This document shows positions 33,869 to 43,263 of a stretch of DNA of 64,000 nucleotides, in pieces. The notes beneath the pieces are model-generated. The model ran no database searches and was not told the origin of the DNA. It saw nothing but the letters and a program-made list of their open reading frames with translations. The stretch is from Roseovarius salinarum. Lineage in GTDB: Bacteria; Pseudomonadota; Alphaproteobacteria; Rhodobacterales; Rhodobacteraceae. The stretch covers positions 199,303 to 263,302 of the forward strand of contig NZ_PHNT01000001.1 in NCBI RefSeq assembly GCF_002834145.1, in the 5' to 3' direction. The position numbers and the translations under genes are program-made. The number at the start of each line of letters is the position of its first letter. Positions within the stretch are counted from its first letter, which is position 1.

Positions 33869-35740
33869 ATGACCGACCTTTCCTCAGAGCAGGCGCCGAA
33901 GAAGGGGCACGAGGTGATCCAGTCCTACCTGCGGACGCTGGACAGCTCGCCCGGTGTCTACCGGATGCTGGATGAGCAGGCGCGGGTCCTCTATGTCGGC
34001 AAGGCCCGCAACCTGCACGCGCGCGTTTCCAGCTATGCCCGGCCCACGGGCCACACGCCACGGATCGCCCGGATGATCCGCGAAACGGCCTCGATGATGT
34101 TCCTGAGCACCGCGACGGAGACCGAGGCGCTGCTGCTGGAGCAGAACCTCATCAAGCAGCTCAAGCCGCGCTACAACGTGCTTCTGCGCGACGACAAGAG
34201 CTTTCCGAACATCCTCGTGACCAAGGATCACGCCTTTCCGCAGATCCGCAAGCACCGCGGCGCGAAGAAGGACAAGGGTGCCTATTACGGCCCCTTTGCC
34301 AGCGCCGGCGCGGTCAATCGCACGCTCAACCAGCTTCAGAAGGTGTTCCTGCTGCGAAACTGCACCGACAGCACCTTCGAATCCCGCACGCGCCCCTGCC
34401 TTCTGTACCAGATCAAGCGGTGCAGCGGCCCGTGCGTGGGGCTCATCAGCGAGGAGGACTATGCCGCCTCGGTGCGCGATGCCGAACGATTCCTGTCGGG
34501 GCGCTCCACGGAGGTGCAGGAAAAGCTCAAGCAGCAGATGCATGACGCCGCTGACGCGATGGAATTCGAACGCGCCGCGGCGCTGCGCGACCGGATCAAG
34601 GCGCTCACGCAGGTGCAGACGGCACAGGGCATCAACCCGCGCACCGTGACAGAGGCCGACATCGTCGCCCTGCACCTGGAAAAGGGGCAGGCCTGCGTGC
34701 AGGTGTTCTTCATCCGCGCCGGGCAGAACTGGGGCAACCGCGATTTCTATCCGCGGGTGGACGCGGAGATGGAGGAGGCCGAGGTGCTCGAGGCATTTCT
34801 CGGCCAGTTCCACGACGGCAAGGAGCCGCCGCGGCAGGTGATCCTGTCGCACCCGATCGAGAACACCGACCTGATGGCGCAGGCGCTGTCTGACAAGCGC
34901 GGCCGCAAGGTGGAGATCCTGACCCCCCGGCGCGGGGAAAAGGCCGAGCTGGTGGACGCCGCCCTGCGCAACGCGCGCGAAAGCCTTGCCCGGCGCATGG
35001 CCGAAACAGCGACGCAGGCCAGGCTGCTGCGCGGGCTGGCCGAGGCATTCGAGTTGCCCGCGCCGCCGCAGCGGATCGAGGTCTATGACAACAGCCACAT
35101 CCAGGGCGCGAACGCGGTGGGCGCGATGATCGTCGCCGGGCCCGAGGGCCTGATGAAGAACAGCTACCGCAAGTTCAACATCCGCGGCGACGATCTGACG
35201 CCCGGCGACGATTTCGGGATGATGAAGGAGGTCTTGACCCGACGCTTCAAACGCCTGCTCAAGGAGCATCCCGACCGCGAGGGCGGCCAATGGCCCGACC
35301 TGCTTCTGATCGACGGCGGCGCCGGGCAGGTCGGCGCCGTGGCCGGGATCATGGCCGAGTTGGGGGTCGAGGACATCCCCGTCGTCGGTGTGGCCAAGGG
35401 CGTGGACCGCGAACACGGCAAGGAGGAGTTCCACCGCCCCGGCCGGCGCCCCAAGGCGTTGCCGCACAACGACCCCGTCCTCTATTTCATCCAGCGCCTG
35501 CGCGACGAGGCGCACCGCTTCGCAATCGGCACGCACCGGGCCAAGCGTGGCAAGGCAGTGGGTGCCACCCCGCTGGACGAGGTGCCGGGCGTGGGGGCCG
35601 CGCGCAAGCGCGCGCTGCTGTCGCACTTCGGCTCCGCCAAGGCCGTCAGCCGCGCCAACCTCGCCGATCTCAAGGCGGTCGATGGCGTGTCAGAGGCGCT
35701 TGCCGAACGTATCTATGCGTTCTTCCATGACCGCGCCTGA
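33869..35740 (+). CDS. uvrC: Excinuclease ABC subunit C
   Basis: 623 residues, full-length. The N-terminal GIY-YIG nuclease has PGVYRM and [10 protein letters not shown] with [15 protein letters not shown]; a UvrB-interacting UVR motif lies near [15 protein letters not shown]; the RNase H-like endonuclease domain has [16 protein letters not shown] and LLIDGGAGQ; two HhH motifs close the protein ([27 protein letters not shown]). UvrC makes both incisions in nucleotide excision repair. ATG 33869 (MTDLSS) is chosen; the frame runs open a further 58 codons upstream through the promoter-like AT-rich island, and that extension is unlikely. pgsA follows 78 bp downstream, an order shared with many alphaproteobacteria. 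Confidence 0.97.
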   Translation: MTDLSSEQAPKKGHEVIQSYLRTLDSSPGVYRMLDEQARVLYVGKARNLHARVSSYARPTGHTPRIARMIRETASMMFLSTATETEALLLEQNLIKQLKPRYNVLLRDDKSFPNILVTKDHAFPQIRKHRGAKKDKGAYYGPFASAGAVNRTLNQLQKVFLLRNCTDSTFESRTRPCLLYQIKRCSGPCVGLISEEDYAASVRDAERFLSGRSTEVQEKLKQQMHDAADAMEFERAAALRDRIKALTQVQTAQGINPRTVTEADIVALHLEKGQACVQVFFIRAGQNWGNRDFYPRVDAEMEEAEVLEAFLGQFHDGKEPPRQVILSHPIENTDLMAQALSDKRGRKVEILTPRRGEKAELVDAALRNARESLARRMAETATQARLLRGLAEAFELPAPPQRIEVYDNSHIQGANAVGAMIVAGPEGLMKNSYRKFNIRGDDLTPGDDFGMMKEVLTRRFKRLLKEHPDREGGQWPDLLLIDGGAGQVGAVAGIMAELGVEDIPVVGVAKGVDREHGKEEFHRPGRRPKALPHNDPVLYFIQRLRDEAHRFAIGTHRAKRGKAVGATPLDEVPGVGAARKRALLSHFGSAKAVSRANLADLKAVDGVSEALAERIYAFFHDRA

Positions 35741-35818
35741 GAACGGTGTCGCACGGAGTCGGGCACGACGTTGCGTGCCCACTTTCCCGCGCCCTGCGAA
35801 CAGGCTAGGAAAGGGGCG

Positions 35819-36484
35819 ATGAAGTGGACGCTGCCCAACATCCTGACGATTCTGCGCCTGCTGGCGGCGCCGGGCGTGGCGGTGATGTTTCTCTATTTCA
35901 CGCGGCCCTATGCCGACTGGTTCGCGCTGGTGCTGTTCCTCGTCGCGGCGATGACCGACTGGTTCGACGGCTACCTCGCACGGGCGTGGAAGCAGGAAAC
36001 CAAGATGGGCACCATGCTGGACCCCATCGCCGACAAGGCGATGGTGGTGGTCGCGCTGATGGTGATCGTGGGGTATTCCAGCATGTCGCCCTGGCTGGTG
36101 CTGCCGGCGACGGTGATCCTTTTCCGCGAGGTCTTCGTGTCGGGCCTGCGCGAATACCTGGGCGACGTAGCGGGCACGCTGAAGGTCACGAAGCTGGCCA
36201 AATGGAAGACCACGGCGCAGATGATCGCGATCGCGGTGCTTTTTGCACAGGGCGTCTTCGAGCACTATCTCGTGGCCAGCACCGAGGGCATGGACCAGGC
36301 GATGGTCGACGACATTCTCTCGGGCCGCGAGGAGGACCTGCACGGCCTGCGCTGGAAGCTCGACGGCATGATCTGGAGCGGGCACCTCGGGCTCTGGCTG
36401 CTGTGGCTGGCCGCCGCCCTGACTTTGCTCAGTGGCATCGACTATTTCCGCAAGTCGGTGCCCTATCTGAAGGATGACGCGTGA
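35819..36484 (+). CDS. pgsA: CDP-diacylglycerol-glycerol-3-phosphate 3-phosphatidyltransferase
   Basis: 221 residues with about four to six membrane segments. It begins WTLPNILTILRLLAAP and carries the CDP-alcohol phosphotransferase motif as DWFDGYLAR ... MGTMLDPIADK. The enzyme makes phosphatidylglycerol phosphate at the inner membrane. A loop of about 45 residues (EHYLVASTEGMDQ ... WKLDGMIWSG, given in part) lies before the last helix and is longer than in E. coli PgsA. ATG 35819 has a AAAGGGG site. The moaD start overlaps its TGA by one base. Confidence 0.95.
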   Translation: MKWTLPNILTILRLLAAPGVAVMFLYFTRPYADWFALVLFLVAAMTDWFDGYLARAWKQETKMGTMLDPIADKAMVVVALMVIVGYSSMSPWLVLPATVILFREVFVSGLREYLGDVAGTLKVTKLAKWKTTAQMIAIAVLFAQGVFEHYLVASTEGMDQAMVDDILSGREEDLHGLRWKLDGMIWSGHLGLWLLWLAAALTLLSGIDYFRKSVPYLKDDA

Positions 36485-36729
36485 TGGACGTTCTGTATTT
36501 CGCCTGGGTTCGCGAACGCATCGGAGAACCGCGCGAGCACGTCGAGACGGGCGCGCGGACGGTGCGTGAGCTTGTCGAGGAACTGCGCGGCCGCGAAGAC
36601 CGCTATGCCGCCGCCTTCGCCGATCTCGACGCGCTGCGCGTGGCCGTCGACCAGGAACTCGCCGATTTCGACGCCCCCCTGAAGAACGTGCGTGAAGTTG
36701 CGTTCTTCCCGCCGATGACCGGAGGCTGA
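36484..36729 (+). CDS. moaD: Molybdopterin synthase small subunit MoaD
   Basis: 81 residues with ubiquitin-like fold. It starts VLYFAWVRERIGEP and ends PMTGG, whose C-terminal Gly-Gly is adenylated and thiocarboxylated to donate sulfur in molybdopterin synthesis. ATG 36484 overlaps the pgsA stop. moaE follows after 2 bp, so both synthase subunits are made together. The other moa/moe genes are outside the window. The cofactor could serve Mo enzymes such as the MOSC protein, without proof. Confidence 0.95.
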   Translation: MDVLYFAWVRERIGEPREHVETGARTVRELVEELRGREDRYAAAFADLDALRVAVDQELADFDAPLKNVREVAFFPPMTGG

Positions 36730-36731
36730 GG

Positions 36732-37178
36732 ATGCGTATCAAGGTCCAGAAGGCGCCCTTCGACCTTGGTGGCGAAGTGAACGCCTTTACCGCGCGACAG
36801 AACAACATGGGCGCGGTCGTGACGTTCACCGGCATCGTGCGCGACCTCGAAGCCGGGCGCCTCGAGGCCATGGAGATCGAGCATTATCCCGGGATGACGG
36901 AAAAGGCGCTCGGGCAGATCGCGCGCGACGCCACGGACCGCTGGAGCCTGGGCGACGTCCTGATCATTCACCGCTTTGGCCGGCTGACCCCGCAGGACAT
37001 GATCATGATGGTCGCGACCTCGGCGCCGCACCGCGCGGACGCATTCCAGGCCGCCGACTTCCTGATGGATTACCTCAAGTCCCGCGCGCCGTTCTGGAAG
37101 AAGGAAGTCACCGACGCCGGCGCCGATTGGGTCGAGGCCAGGCAGGCCGACGAGGCCGCGCTGGACCGCTGGGGCTGA
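36732..37178 (+). CDS. moaE: Molybdopterin synthase catalytic subunit MoaE
   Basis: 148 residues. It has VVTFTGIVRD, EIEHYPGMTEKAL, VLIIHRFGRL and, near the end, LKSRAPFWKKE with the Lys residues that complete the active site. It binds two MoaD subunits and converts precursor Z to molybdopterin. Coupled to moaD by a 2-bp gap. The convergent gene ends 21 bp downstream, where a short weak hairpin may act as a shared terminator. Confidence 0.95.
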   Translation: MRIKVQKAPFDLGGEVNAFTARQNNMGAVVTFTGIVRDLEAGRLEAMEIEHYPGMTEKALGQIARDATDRWSLGDVLIIHRFGRLTPQDMIMMVATSAPHRADAFQAADFLMDYLKSRAPFWKKEVTDAGADWVEARQADEAALDRWG

Positions 37179-37199
37179 GGCCCGCGTGCCACCCGCGCC

Positions 37200-37532
37200 T
37201 CACTCTGCGCGCGCCCGCATGCGATCGAGTTGCGCGCGGAGTTGTTCGGCCTCGTGACGCGCTTCGCGCAGACCGTCCATCGTCGCCTTCAATTCGGCCT
37301 CCGTCTGCGAAAGCTGGTTCGTCAGCTCGGCCTCGCGCTGCTGCATGTAGGTGATGGCCTGGTCGCGCGTTTCCTCCGCCTCGTGCAGTTCCTGCGCCAT
37401 CTTCTCCAGTTCGCCAACGTCCGATTTCGACACGCGGATGAAGCGGTGTATCAACCAGTTGGAGAACCAGCCAACACAGAAGGCCACGAAAAGCACCACG
37501 GCCGTGGCGACGATAAACTCAGTCCTGTTCAT
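37200..37532 (-). CDS. Membrane-anchored coiled-coil protein, unknown function
   Basis: 110 residues. One N-terminal membrane helix (about residues 6-27, IVATAVVLFVAFCVGW within it) is followed by a long alpha-helical, heptad-like region (about 35-110) rich in Glu, Gln and Ala, suggesting an oligomeric coiled coil on the cytoplasmic side. No named family recognised. It overlaps the end of the OmpA-family gene by 14 bp and is probably co-expressed with it, so it may serve the same envelope structure. ATG 37532 (MNRTEF) chosen over a 20-codon upstream extension. Confidence 0.8.
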   Translation of the reverse strand: MNRTEFIVATAVVLFVAFCVGWFSNWLIHRFIRVSKSDVGELEKMAQELHEAEETRDQAITYMQQREAELTNQLSQTEAELKATMDGLREARHEAEQLRAQLDRMRARAE

Positions 37533-39510
37533 CGGTGTTGTCTTCCTGTTCTGCGTCGGCGGCGCCATCCTGGTTCGCGTCCGTGGCGCCATCGCCGGTT
37601 TGTGCGGTGCCGTCCGCCGGTTCCGCGGCGTCTGCCGCCGCTTCCTCCTTTCCGGGCTTTCCGGTGTCGGAGTCGTCGGCTTCCGCGACGGACTCGGGCC
37701 GGATCAGCCGGAATTCGATCCGGCGGTTCGCCTCGCGCCCTTCCTCGGTATCGTTATCGGCGATCGGTTGCGATTCGCCATAGCCCTTCGCGGTGAACGA
37801 CGATGTCAGCACCCGCCGCGCGCGCAACGCATTCAGAACGGCCTGCGCGCGCGCCTGCGACAGCTGCTGGTTCATCACCTCGCGGCCCTGGCTGTCGGTG
37901 TGCCCGCCGATCTCCATGCGGATCTCGCCGCATTCCTTCAGGATCTCTGCGATTTCGTTCATGACCTTCTTGCCATCGCCCCCGATTTTCGCCGAGCCGG
38001 GTTCGAAGCTGATCTTGCTGTCCTCCTGGGCGGCCTTGATCCGGCTTTCGCACTCCTCGGGTGTGGGCTTGCTGGCCACGGGGTCGAGCTGTTCCTCGTA
38101 GGTCACGTCAATGGAGAACTGCGCGCCTTCGCCCAGCTTGTCCGACAGGAAGCCGGCGATGCGCGCCCGTGCGTCCTTCTGGCCGGTGTCGCCCGCGATG
38201 CGCAGGCTGTCGGGCGTGATGGTGACCGCGCCGTTGGACAGGTGCGACAGCGCCTCGATGCCGGCCATGACGCGCAACGGCCAGTCCGACGGCAGGTCCT
38301 CGTCCACGCGCACGGTGTTGTGCACGGAATCGGCAGAGAACCTGGCCTTGGACAGGCTTTCGACCGCGCGGCGGGACCGGGCGCCGGGCAGACGCCCGCG
38401 CAGCTGGACCAGCCCCTCGGGTGACAGCGTCGCGGTGAACTCGGGGGCGCCGCCCGCCTCTTCCTCGTCCGGTGTTTCGGGCAGCACGGCGTGAAGCGCG
38501 AAAACCTCCGGCAATTCGTTCTCCAGCCGGCCGACGACGCTGTCGAACCGCTCCTGCGGCGTGCCGCGCTGCGCCAGCAGGCTGATGTCGGCGTCCGAGA
38601 ACGTCACGCTGCCACCGCCGAGGTCGGAAAGCGCCGAGATGGCCTGTTCCACCGCGGTCGCCCATTTCGGCGAGGGCACCCCAAGGCCGACGGTGCATGC
38701 GTTTTCGCCGTCCTCCTCCATCCCGGCGGCGCGGGCGGCGGCCAGTATGCGCTCGCGGGCCGCTTCGGTATCGGCCGAGCAGGCGTCGAACCGCGCCTTC
38801 CCGTCCTCGATAAGAAAGCGCAGCGTGAAGGGCGTGATCACCGGCCGCGGCGCCGAGATGTCGAGCGCGAGGCCAACCTCGGCAGGGGCAAGGCGCGACA
38901 GTGTTTCCTCCATCTCGCGCTTGGCCCGACGGCTTTCGGTCATCGCGGTCACCTTGACCCGGTCTGCATCGGCCGAGATCTTGGCCCGCTCCAGCTCGGC
39001 CAATGCGCGGATCGCGAAATCGAGCGTGTCGCTCCAGGTGTCCGGTCGCGCGTAGTCCGCGGTCTCGAGCAGGTCGGTGATCTCTTCGTCCGGCGCCGCC
39101 TCGGCGATGCGCCCGGTCAGCGCCGCGCGGTCGGTGTTCCCGGGAATCAGCCCGATCAGGGAAACCCCGCTTTCGTTTCGCAGGATCTCGACCGAGAAGC
39201 GCGGTGGTGCGATGTCCTCTGCCTCGGCCACGAGCATCTGGTCGATCAGGCGGGCGGCGTCCACGACCGATCCGGCCGCCGACAGCGCGTTGAAGCGCGC
39301 CGCTTCGGACGGTGCCGTGCCGGCGAGAAAGACCTGCAACCCGTTGGTATCGACCGTGACCCATTCCATGCCGCGCCGCACGAGTTCCTGCCGCACGACC
39401 GATTTCGACCCCTGTTCGACCGCCGAGACGGCATACCCGGCGGCGACCAATGACAACACCGCGGCAACCAGGAAGGCGGCGGCGACCGGGACGATCGAGG
39501 AAAGGCGCAT
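37519..39510 (-). CDS. Large OmpA-family envelope protein
   Basis: 663 residues. A signal-anchor helix lies near residues 6-30. The long middle part (30-480) contains several BON-like alpha/beta repeats (segments such as LRFLIEDGKARFDAC, IDVTYEEQLDP and repeated SLIG/LSPEG strands), and the OmpA-like peptidoglycan-binding domain follows (about 490-600) with MEIGGHTDSQGR and NRRIEFRLI. The C-terminal tail is acidic and Ala-rich (EPADGTAQTGDG...). It likely tethers the inner membrane to peptidoglycan. ATG 39510 replaces an upstream TTG at 39522. It is divergent in orientation from nothing nearby: ubiA upstream lies on the same strand 69 bp away. Confidence 0.82.
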   Translation of the reverse strand: MRLSSIVPVAAAFLVAAVLSLVAAGYAVSAVEQGSKSVVRQELVRRGMEWVTVDTNGLQVFLAGTAPSEAARFNALSAAGSVVDAARLIDQMLVAEAEDIAPPRFSVEILRNESGVSLIGLIPGNTDRAALTGRIAEAAPDEEITDLLETADYARPDTWSDTLDFAIRALAELERAKISADADRVKVTAMTESRRAKREMEETLSRLAPAEVGLALDISAPRPVITPFTLRFLIEDGKARFDACSADTEAARERILAAARAAGMEEDGENACTVGLGVPSPKWATAVEQAISALSDLGGGSVTFSDADISLLAQRGTPQERFDSVVGRLENELPEVFALHAVLPETPDEEEAGGAPEFTATLSPEGLVQLRGRLPGARSRRAVESLSKARFSADSVHNTVRVDEDLPSDWPLRVMAGIEALSHLSNGAVTITPDSLRIAGDTGQKDARARIAGFLSDKLGEGAQFSIDVTYEEQLDPVASKPTPEECESRIKAAQEDSKISFEPGSAKIGGDGKKVMNEIAEILKECGEIRMEIGGHTDSQGREVMNQQLSQARAQAVLNALRARRVLTSSFTAKGYGESQPIADNDTEEGREANRRIEFRLIRPESVAEADDSDTGKPGKEEAAADAAEPADGTAQTGDGATDANQDGAADAEQEDNTDEQD

Positions 39511-39578
39511 GGATTTGGCCAACTTCTTGCTGTTCTGGCTCCGTCCGACTGTTTAGGCCCAGCAGGAGGCGAGTGCAA

Positions 39579-40547
39579 TCAGAGCAGCAGCGCGACGGCG
39601 AAAAACGGCAAGGGGATCAGCCCGGCATCGCGGTTCGAGCGGAACAGCGAAAGCAGGCGCCTGTCGTCGTCGGGGTCGAACCGGGTCAGTTGCCAGTGCA
39701 GGTGCCAGCCCATCACGAGCGGCCCGGCCAACGCGACCAGCACGGCCAGGGGCGACGCGTGGCCCAGCCCGGCCGACAGCACCGCCAGCCCCATCAGCAT
39801 CACGGTCGCCACAAGGAAGCGACGCAGCCACCGCGGCGTGCGCGCCCCGAACAGGCGGGCCGTCGATTTCACCCCCAGAAGCGCGTCGTCCTCGGCGTCC
39901 TGATGGGCGTAGATCGTGTCATAGAACAGGGTCCACGCGATCCCGGCGAGGTAAAGCACCACCGCCGGCCATTCCAGCATGCCCGTATGCGCCGTCCATG
40001 CCAGCAGCGCCCCCCAGTTGAACGCCAGCCCGAGAAAGACCTGCGGCCACCAGGTGAACCGCTTGGCATAGGGGTAGACCGCCACCGGCGCCAGGGCCAG
40101 CACGCCGAGCACGATGGCCCCCACCCGGAACGTCAGCAGGATCAGGAACGCCAGCAGGGCCAGGAAGGCCAGCCAGATCAGTGCCTGCGTCACGCTCACC
40201 TGCCCCGAGGGGATTGGCCGCGCGGCGGTGCGTGCCACGCCCACGTCGATGTCGCGGTCGGTGATGTCGTTCCAGGTGCAGCCGGCGCCGCGCATCAGCC
40301 ATGCGCCGACGCCGCAGCCTGCGAAGATCCACAGATCGTGCCATTCCGCGCGGCCGTCGTGGAGCATGCCCAGCAGCAGCCCCCACCAGCAGGGCAGAAG
40401 CAACAGCCATGTGCCGATGGGACGATCCGCGCGCGCCAGCCGCAGGTAGGGGCGCATCGCCGCGGGCGCGCGGGTGTCGACCCAGTTCCCGGTCACGGCG
40501 TCGGCGACGATGCCGCTGTCCTCTGGTGTCCGGTTGTCGCCGGTCAT
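39579..40547 (-). CDS. ubiA: 4-hydroxybenzoate polyprenyltransferase
   Basis: 322 residues, eight to nine membrane helices. The two Asp-rich prenyl-diphosphate motifs are NDITDRDID (first) and YDTIYAHQDAEDD (second), with ARTAARPIPSG after the first, all typical of UbiA. It attaches the polyprenyl tail to 4-hydroxybenzoate in ubiquinone synthesis. The N-terminus VADAVTGNWVD is conserved in related proteins as I recall, supporting the ATG at 40547. Its ribosome site GAGGG overlaps the start region of the divergent rsmE gene only 11 bp away. Confidence 0.95.
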   Translation of the reverse strand: MTGDNRTPEDSGIVADAVTGNWVDTRAPAAMRPYLRLARADRPIGTWLLLLPCWWGLLLGMLHDGRAEWHDLWIFAGCGVGAWLMRGAGCTWNDITDRDIDVGVARTAARPIPSGQVSVTQALIWLAFLALLAFLILLTFRVGAIVLGVLALAPVAVYPYAKRFTWWPQVFLGLAFNWGALLAWTAHTGMLEWPAVVLYLAGIAWTLFYDTIYAHQDAEDDALLGVKSTARLFGARTPRWLRRFLVATVMLMGLAVLSAGLGHASPLAVLVALAGPLVMGWHLHWQLTRFDPDDDRRLLSLFRSNRDAGLIPLPFFAVALLL

Positions 40548-40558
40548 ATGGTGCCCTC

Positions 40559-41287
40559 ATGACGGCTGGGAAGATAAGGCTTTATGTAGAGCACCCGCTG
40601 GGGGAAGGGCAAACGGTTCCGCTCGACGGCAAGCAGGCGCACTATCTTTTCGGGGTGATGCGGCGCGGCCCGGGCGATGCCGTGGCGCTTTTCAACGGGC
40701 GCGACGGCGAATGGCAGGCCGAGGTCCGTGATGCGCGCAGGAAGGCGGGCACGCTGGTCTGCCGCGGGCAAAGTGCGCCGCAGCGTGACCCGCCCGACCT
40801 GTGGCTGCTGTTCGCACCGATCAAGAAGGCGCGCACCGATTTCATCGTCGAGAAAGCCGCCGAGATGGGGGCGTCCCGCATCCTGCCCGTGCAGACGGAT
40901 TTCACCAATTCCGAACGCATCCGGCAGGACCGGCTGCAGGCCCACGCCATCGGGGCCGCCGAACAGTGCGGCGGCACCTACGTCCCCGAGGTCGGTCAGT
41001 TGCAAAAACTGGATGCCGTTTTGGAGTCATGGCCCGACGGGCGCCAACTGATGTTCTGCGACGAGGTCCTGGCGGGTGGCGCAGCCACCTTGCCGCGTGA
41101 TGCGGCGGGCCTGCCGTGGGCCATCCTGATCGGCCCGGAGGGCGGGTTTTCGCAGGCCGAGCGCGACCGCCTGCGCGCGTTGCCCTTTGCCCATGCCGTC
41201 AGCCTCGGGCCGCGCGTTCTGCGGGCCGACACCGCGGCGGTCGCCGCGATGACCGTCTGGCAGCAGGCGCTGGGGGACTGGGCATGA
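40559..41287 (+). CDS. rsmE: 16S rRNA (m3U1498) methyltransferase RsmE
   Basis: 242 residues. N-terminal PUA-like domain (KIRLYVEHPL, HYLFGVMRRGPGD) and a SPOUT methyltransferase domain with the trefoil-knot motifs KKARTDFIVEKAAEMG, IGPEGGFS and SLGPRVLRADTAA. Methylates U1498 in the decoding centre of 16S rRNA. ATG 40559 is followed by a normal family start; the open frame extends upstream inside ubiA on the opposite strand and is rejected. The next gene overlaps its stop (ATGA). The gene starts 11 bp from ubiA on the other strand. Confidence 0.95.
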   Translation: MTAGKIRLYVEHPLGEGQTVPLDGKQAHYLFGVMRRGPGDAVALFNGRDGEWQAEVRDARRKAGTLVCRGQSAPQRDPPDLWLLFAPIKKARTDFIVEKAAEMGASRILPVQTDFTNSERIRQDRLQAHAIGAAEQCGGTYVPEVGQLQKLDAVLESWPDGRQLMFCDEVLAGGAATLPRDAAGLPWAILIGPEGGFSQAERDRLRALPFAHAVSLGPRVLRADTAAVAAMTVWQQALGDWA

Positions 41288-41811
41288 GTTTCATTCGCCC
41301 GGAGGCGCGGGCGGCACTGCTGCGCTGGCGCGAAGCCCTGGTCGCGGTGGGTCTTTTGGGCGTGGGGCTATGGTGGGTCGTCGTCGGCGCGGGTGCCCTG
41401 CGCATCGTGGGCGCGGCACTCCTCGTTGCCGGCACCGGGCTTGCCGCCGCGGGCGTGCAGCGCGCGCGTTTTCGCACCGGAGGTGCCGGGCCGGGTGTCG
41501 TCCGTGTGGACGAGGGGCAGATCGTCTATTTCGGGCCGGTCACGGGCGGGGCAGTGGCGCTGTCGGAAATCACCGAGATCTCGCTTGACCGGTCCGGGCG
41601 CCCCGGACACTGGGTGATCGCGCAGCCCGGCCAGCCCGACCTGTGCATCCCGCTGAACGCGGAGGGCGCGGACGCGCTGTTCGACGCCTTCGCTAGCCTG
41701 CCGGGCCTGCGCACCGACCACATGCTGGCCCGGATGCGTGATACCAGCAGCCGGACGGAGAGGATCTGGGTCCGTGACACCGATCAGGCCACCGCCCTGC
41801 CGAAGCGGTGA
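41284..41811 (+). CDS. Hypothetical membrane protein downstream of rsmE
   Basis: 175 residues. Two hydrophobic segments (about 20-60) form a membrane hairpin, followed by a soluble domain of alternating beta-strands (VVRVDEGQIVYFGP, ALSEITEISLDR, WVIAQPGQPDLCIP) that recalls a PH-like or YcxB-type layout. The tail contains RTERIWVRDTDQA. No known family could be named. It overlaps rsmE by 4 bp and precedes gshA by 75 bp. Function unknown. Confidence 0.8.
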   Translation: MSFIRPEARAALLRWREALVAVGLLGVGLWWVVVGAGALRIVGAALLVAGTGLAAAGVQRARFRTGGAGPGVVRVDEGQIVYFGPVTGGAVALSEITEISLDRSGRPGHWVIAQPGQPDLCIPLNAEGADALFDAFASLPGLRTDHMLARMRDTSSRTERIWVRDTDQATALPKR

Positions 41812-41885
41812 CCGCCGGATTGACACCGGCGGCGATCGGCGCAAGTAACGGACCGTCACGGGCGCGCGGCAAGACAGGAGGCCCC

Positions 41886-43256
41886 ATGTCCATTCCCCAG
41901 TCCGGCGGCGGGCCGATCGAGAGCCGCGCGCAATTGGCCGAATACCTCGAAAGCGGGTGCAAGCCGCGCGAGCAGTGGCGCATCGGCACCGAGCACGAGA
42001 AGTTCGGCTATTGCAAGGACGACCACCTTCCCATCACCTACGAAGGTGAGCGCAGCGTGCTTGCCGTGCTCGAAGGCTTGCGGGATCTGCACGGCTGGAC
42101 CCCGCTGGAAGAAGACGGCAAGCTGATCGGGCTGGAGAAGGCCGGCGCCAACGTGAGCCTGGAGCCCGGCGGGCAGCTGGAGCTTTCGGGCGCGCCGCTG
42201 GAGAACATCCACGAGACCTGCGAGGAGGTGAACGCGCACCTCGCCGATGTGAAGGACATCGCCGACAAGGTCGGGGTGGGGTTCATCGGGCTGGGCGCGG
42301 CGCCCGAATGGACCCACGAACAGATGCCGCGGATGCCCAAGGGCCGCTACAAGCTGATGACCGACTACATGGACCGGGTCGGAACCATGGGCAAATCGAT
42401 GATGTATCGCACCTGCACGGTGCAGGTGAACCTCGACTTCGCCTCCGAGGCGGACATGGTCAAGAAGTTGCGCGTCGGGCTTGCGCTGCAGCCGGTGGCA
42501 ACCGCGCTGTTCGCCAATTCACCGTTCTTCGAAGGCAAGCCCACGGGCTTCAAGTCCTGGCGCGCCCGCGTCTGGCGTGATCTGGATTCCGACCGCACGG
42601 GCATGCTGCCCTTCGTGTTCGAGGACGGTTTCGGCTTCGACGCATGGGTCGACTACGCACTGGACGTGCCGATGTATTTCGTCCACCGCGACGGTGTCTA
42701 CCACGACGCGCTGGGCCAGTCCTTCCGCGATTTCATGAAGGGCGAGCTGCCCGCGCTACCCGGCGAGGTGCCCTTGATGTCGGACTGGGCCGACCACCTG
42801 ACCACCATCTTCCCCGAGGCGCGGATCAAGAAGTACATGGAGATGCGCGGCGCCGATGGCGGGCCGTGGCGCCGGCTGTGCGCGCTGCCCGCGCTCTGGG
42901 TGGGGCTGCTTTACGACGCCAACAGCCTCGATGCCGCCTGGGATCTGGTGAAGGGCTGGACGGCGCCGTTCCGCGAGGCATTGCGCATCGCCGCCGGGGA
43001 AAGCGCCCTGCAGGCCGAGGTCGACGGTTTGCGCATGCAGGAGCTGGCGGCGCAGGTGCTGGAGATCGCCGAGGCCGGTCTCGGGGCCCGGGCACGCGCC
43101 GGCGGCGGCGGCATGATCCCCGACGAGACGCATTTCCTGGGCACGCTCAAGGAAAGCGTCGAAAGCGGCCAGGTTCCGGCCGACGAGTTGCTGGCGCGCT
43201 ACCATGGCGAATGGCAGGGCGACCTGGGCCGTATCTACGCGGAATATTCCTACTGA
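41886..43256 (+). CDS. gshA: Glutamate-cysteine ligase (plant/alphaproteobacterial type)
   Basis: 456 residues, of the GCS2/plant-like class rather than the E. coli class. Motifs include REQWRIGTEHEKFGY (N-terminal glutamate/metal site), SLEPGGQLELSGAP, MYRTCTVQVNLDF, and FEDGFGFDAW. It makes gamma-glutamylcysteine, the first and rate-limiting step of glutathione synthesis. ATG 41886 follows an excellent AGGAGG site (6 bp upstream), which decides the start over the open extension from 41808. The plsY gene is convergent; only 7 bp separate the two stops. Confidence 0.95.
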   Translation: MSIPQSGGGPIESRAQLAEYLESGCKPREQWRIGTEHEKFGYCKDDHLPITYEGERSVLAVLEGLRDLHGWTPLEEDGKLIGLEKAGANVSLEPGGQLELSGAPLENIHETCEEVNAHLADVKDIADKVGVGFIGLGAAPEWTHEQMPRMPKGRYKLMTDYMDRVGTMGKSMMYRTCTVQVNLDFASEADMVKKLRVGLALQPVATALFANSPFFEGKPTGFKSWRARVWRDLDSDRTGMLPFVFEDGFGFDAWVDYALDVPMYFVHRDGVYHDALGQSFRDFMKGELPALPGEVPLMSDWADHLTTIFPEARIKKYMEMRGADGGPWRRLCALPALWVGLLYDANSLDAAWDLVKGWTAPFREALRIAAGESALQAEVDGLRMQELAAQVLEIAEAGLGARARAGGGGMIPDETHFLGTLKESVESGQVPADELLARYHGEWQGDLGRIYAEYSY

Positions 43257-43263
43257 GACGGGA

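Noticed and set aside
33884-35626. 580-residue open frame opposite uvrC
   Set aside because: Antisense of a canonical UvrC; no domains and a composition typical of reverse-strand shadows.
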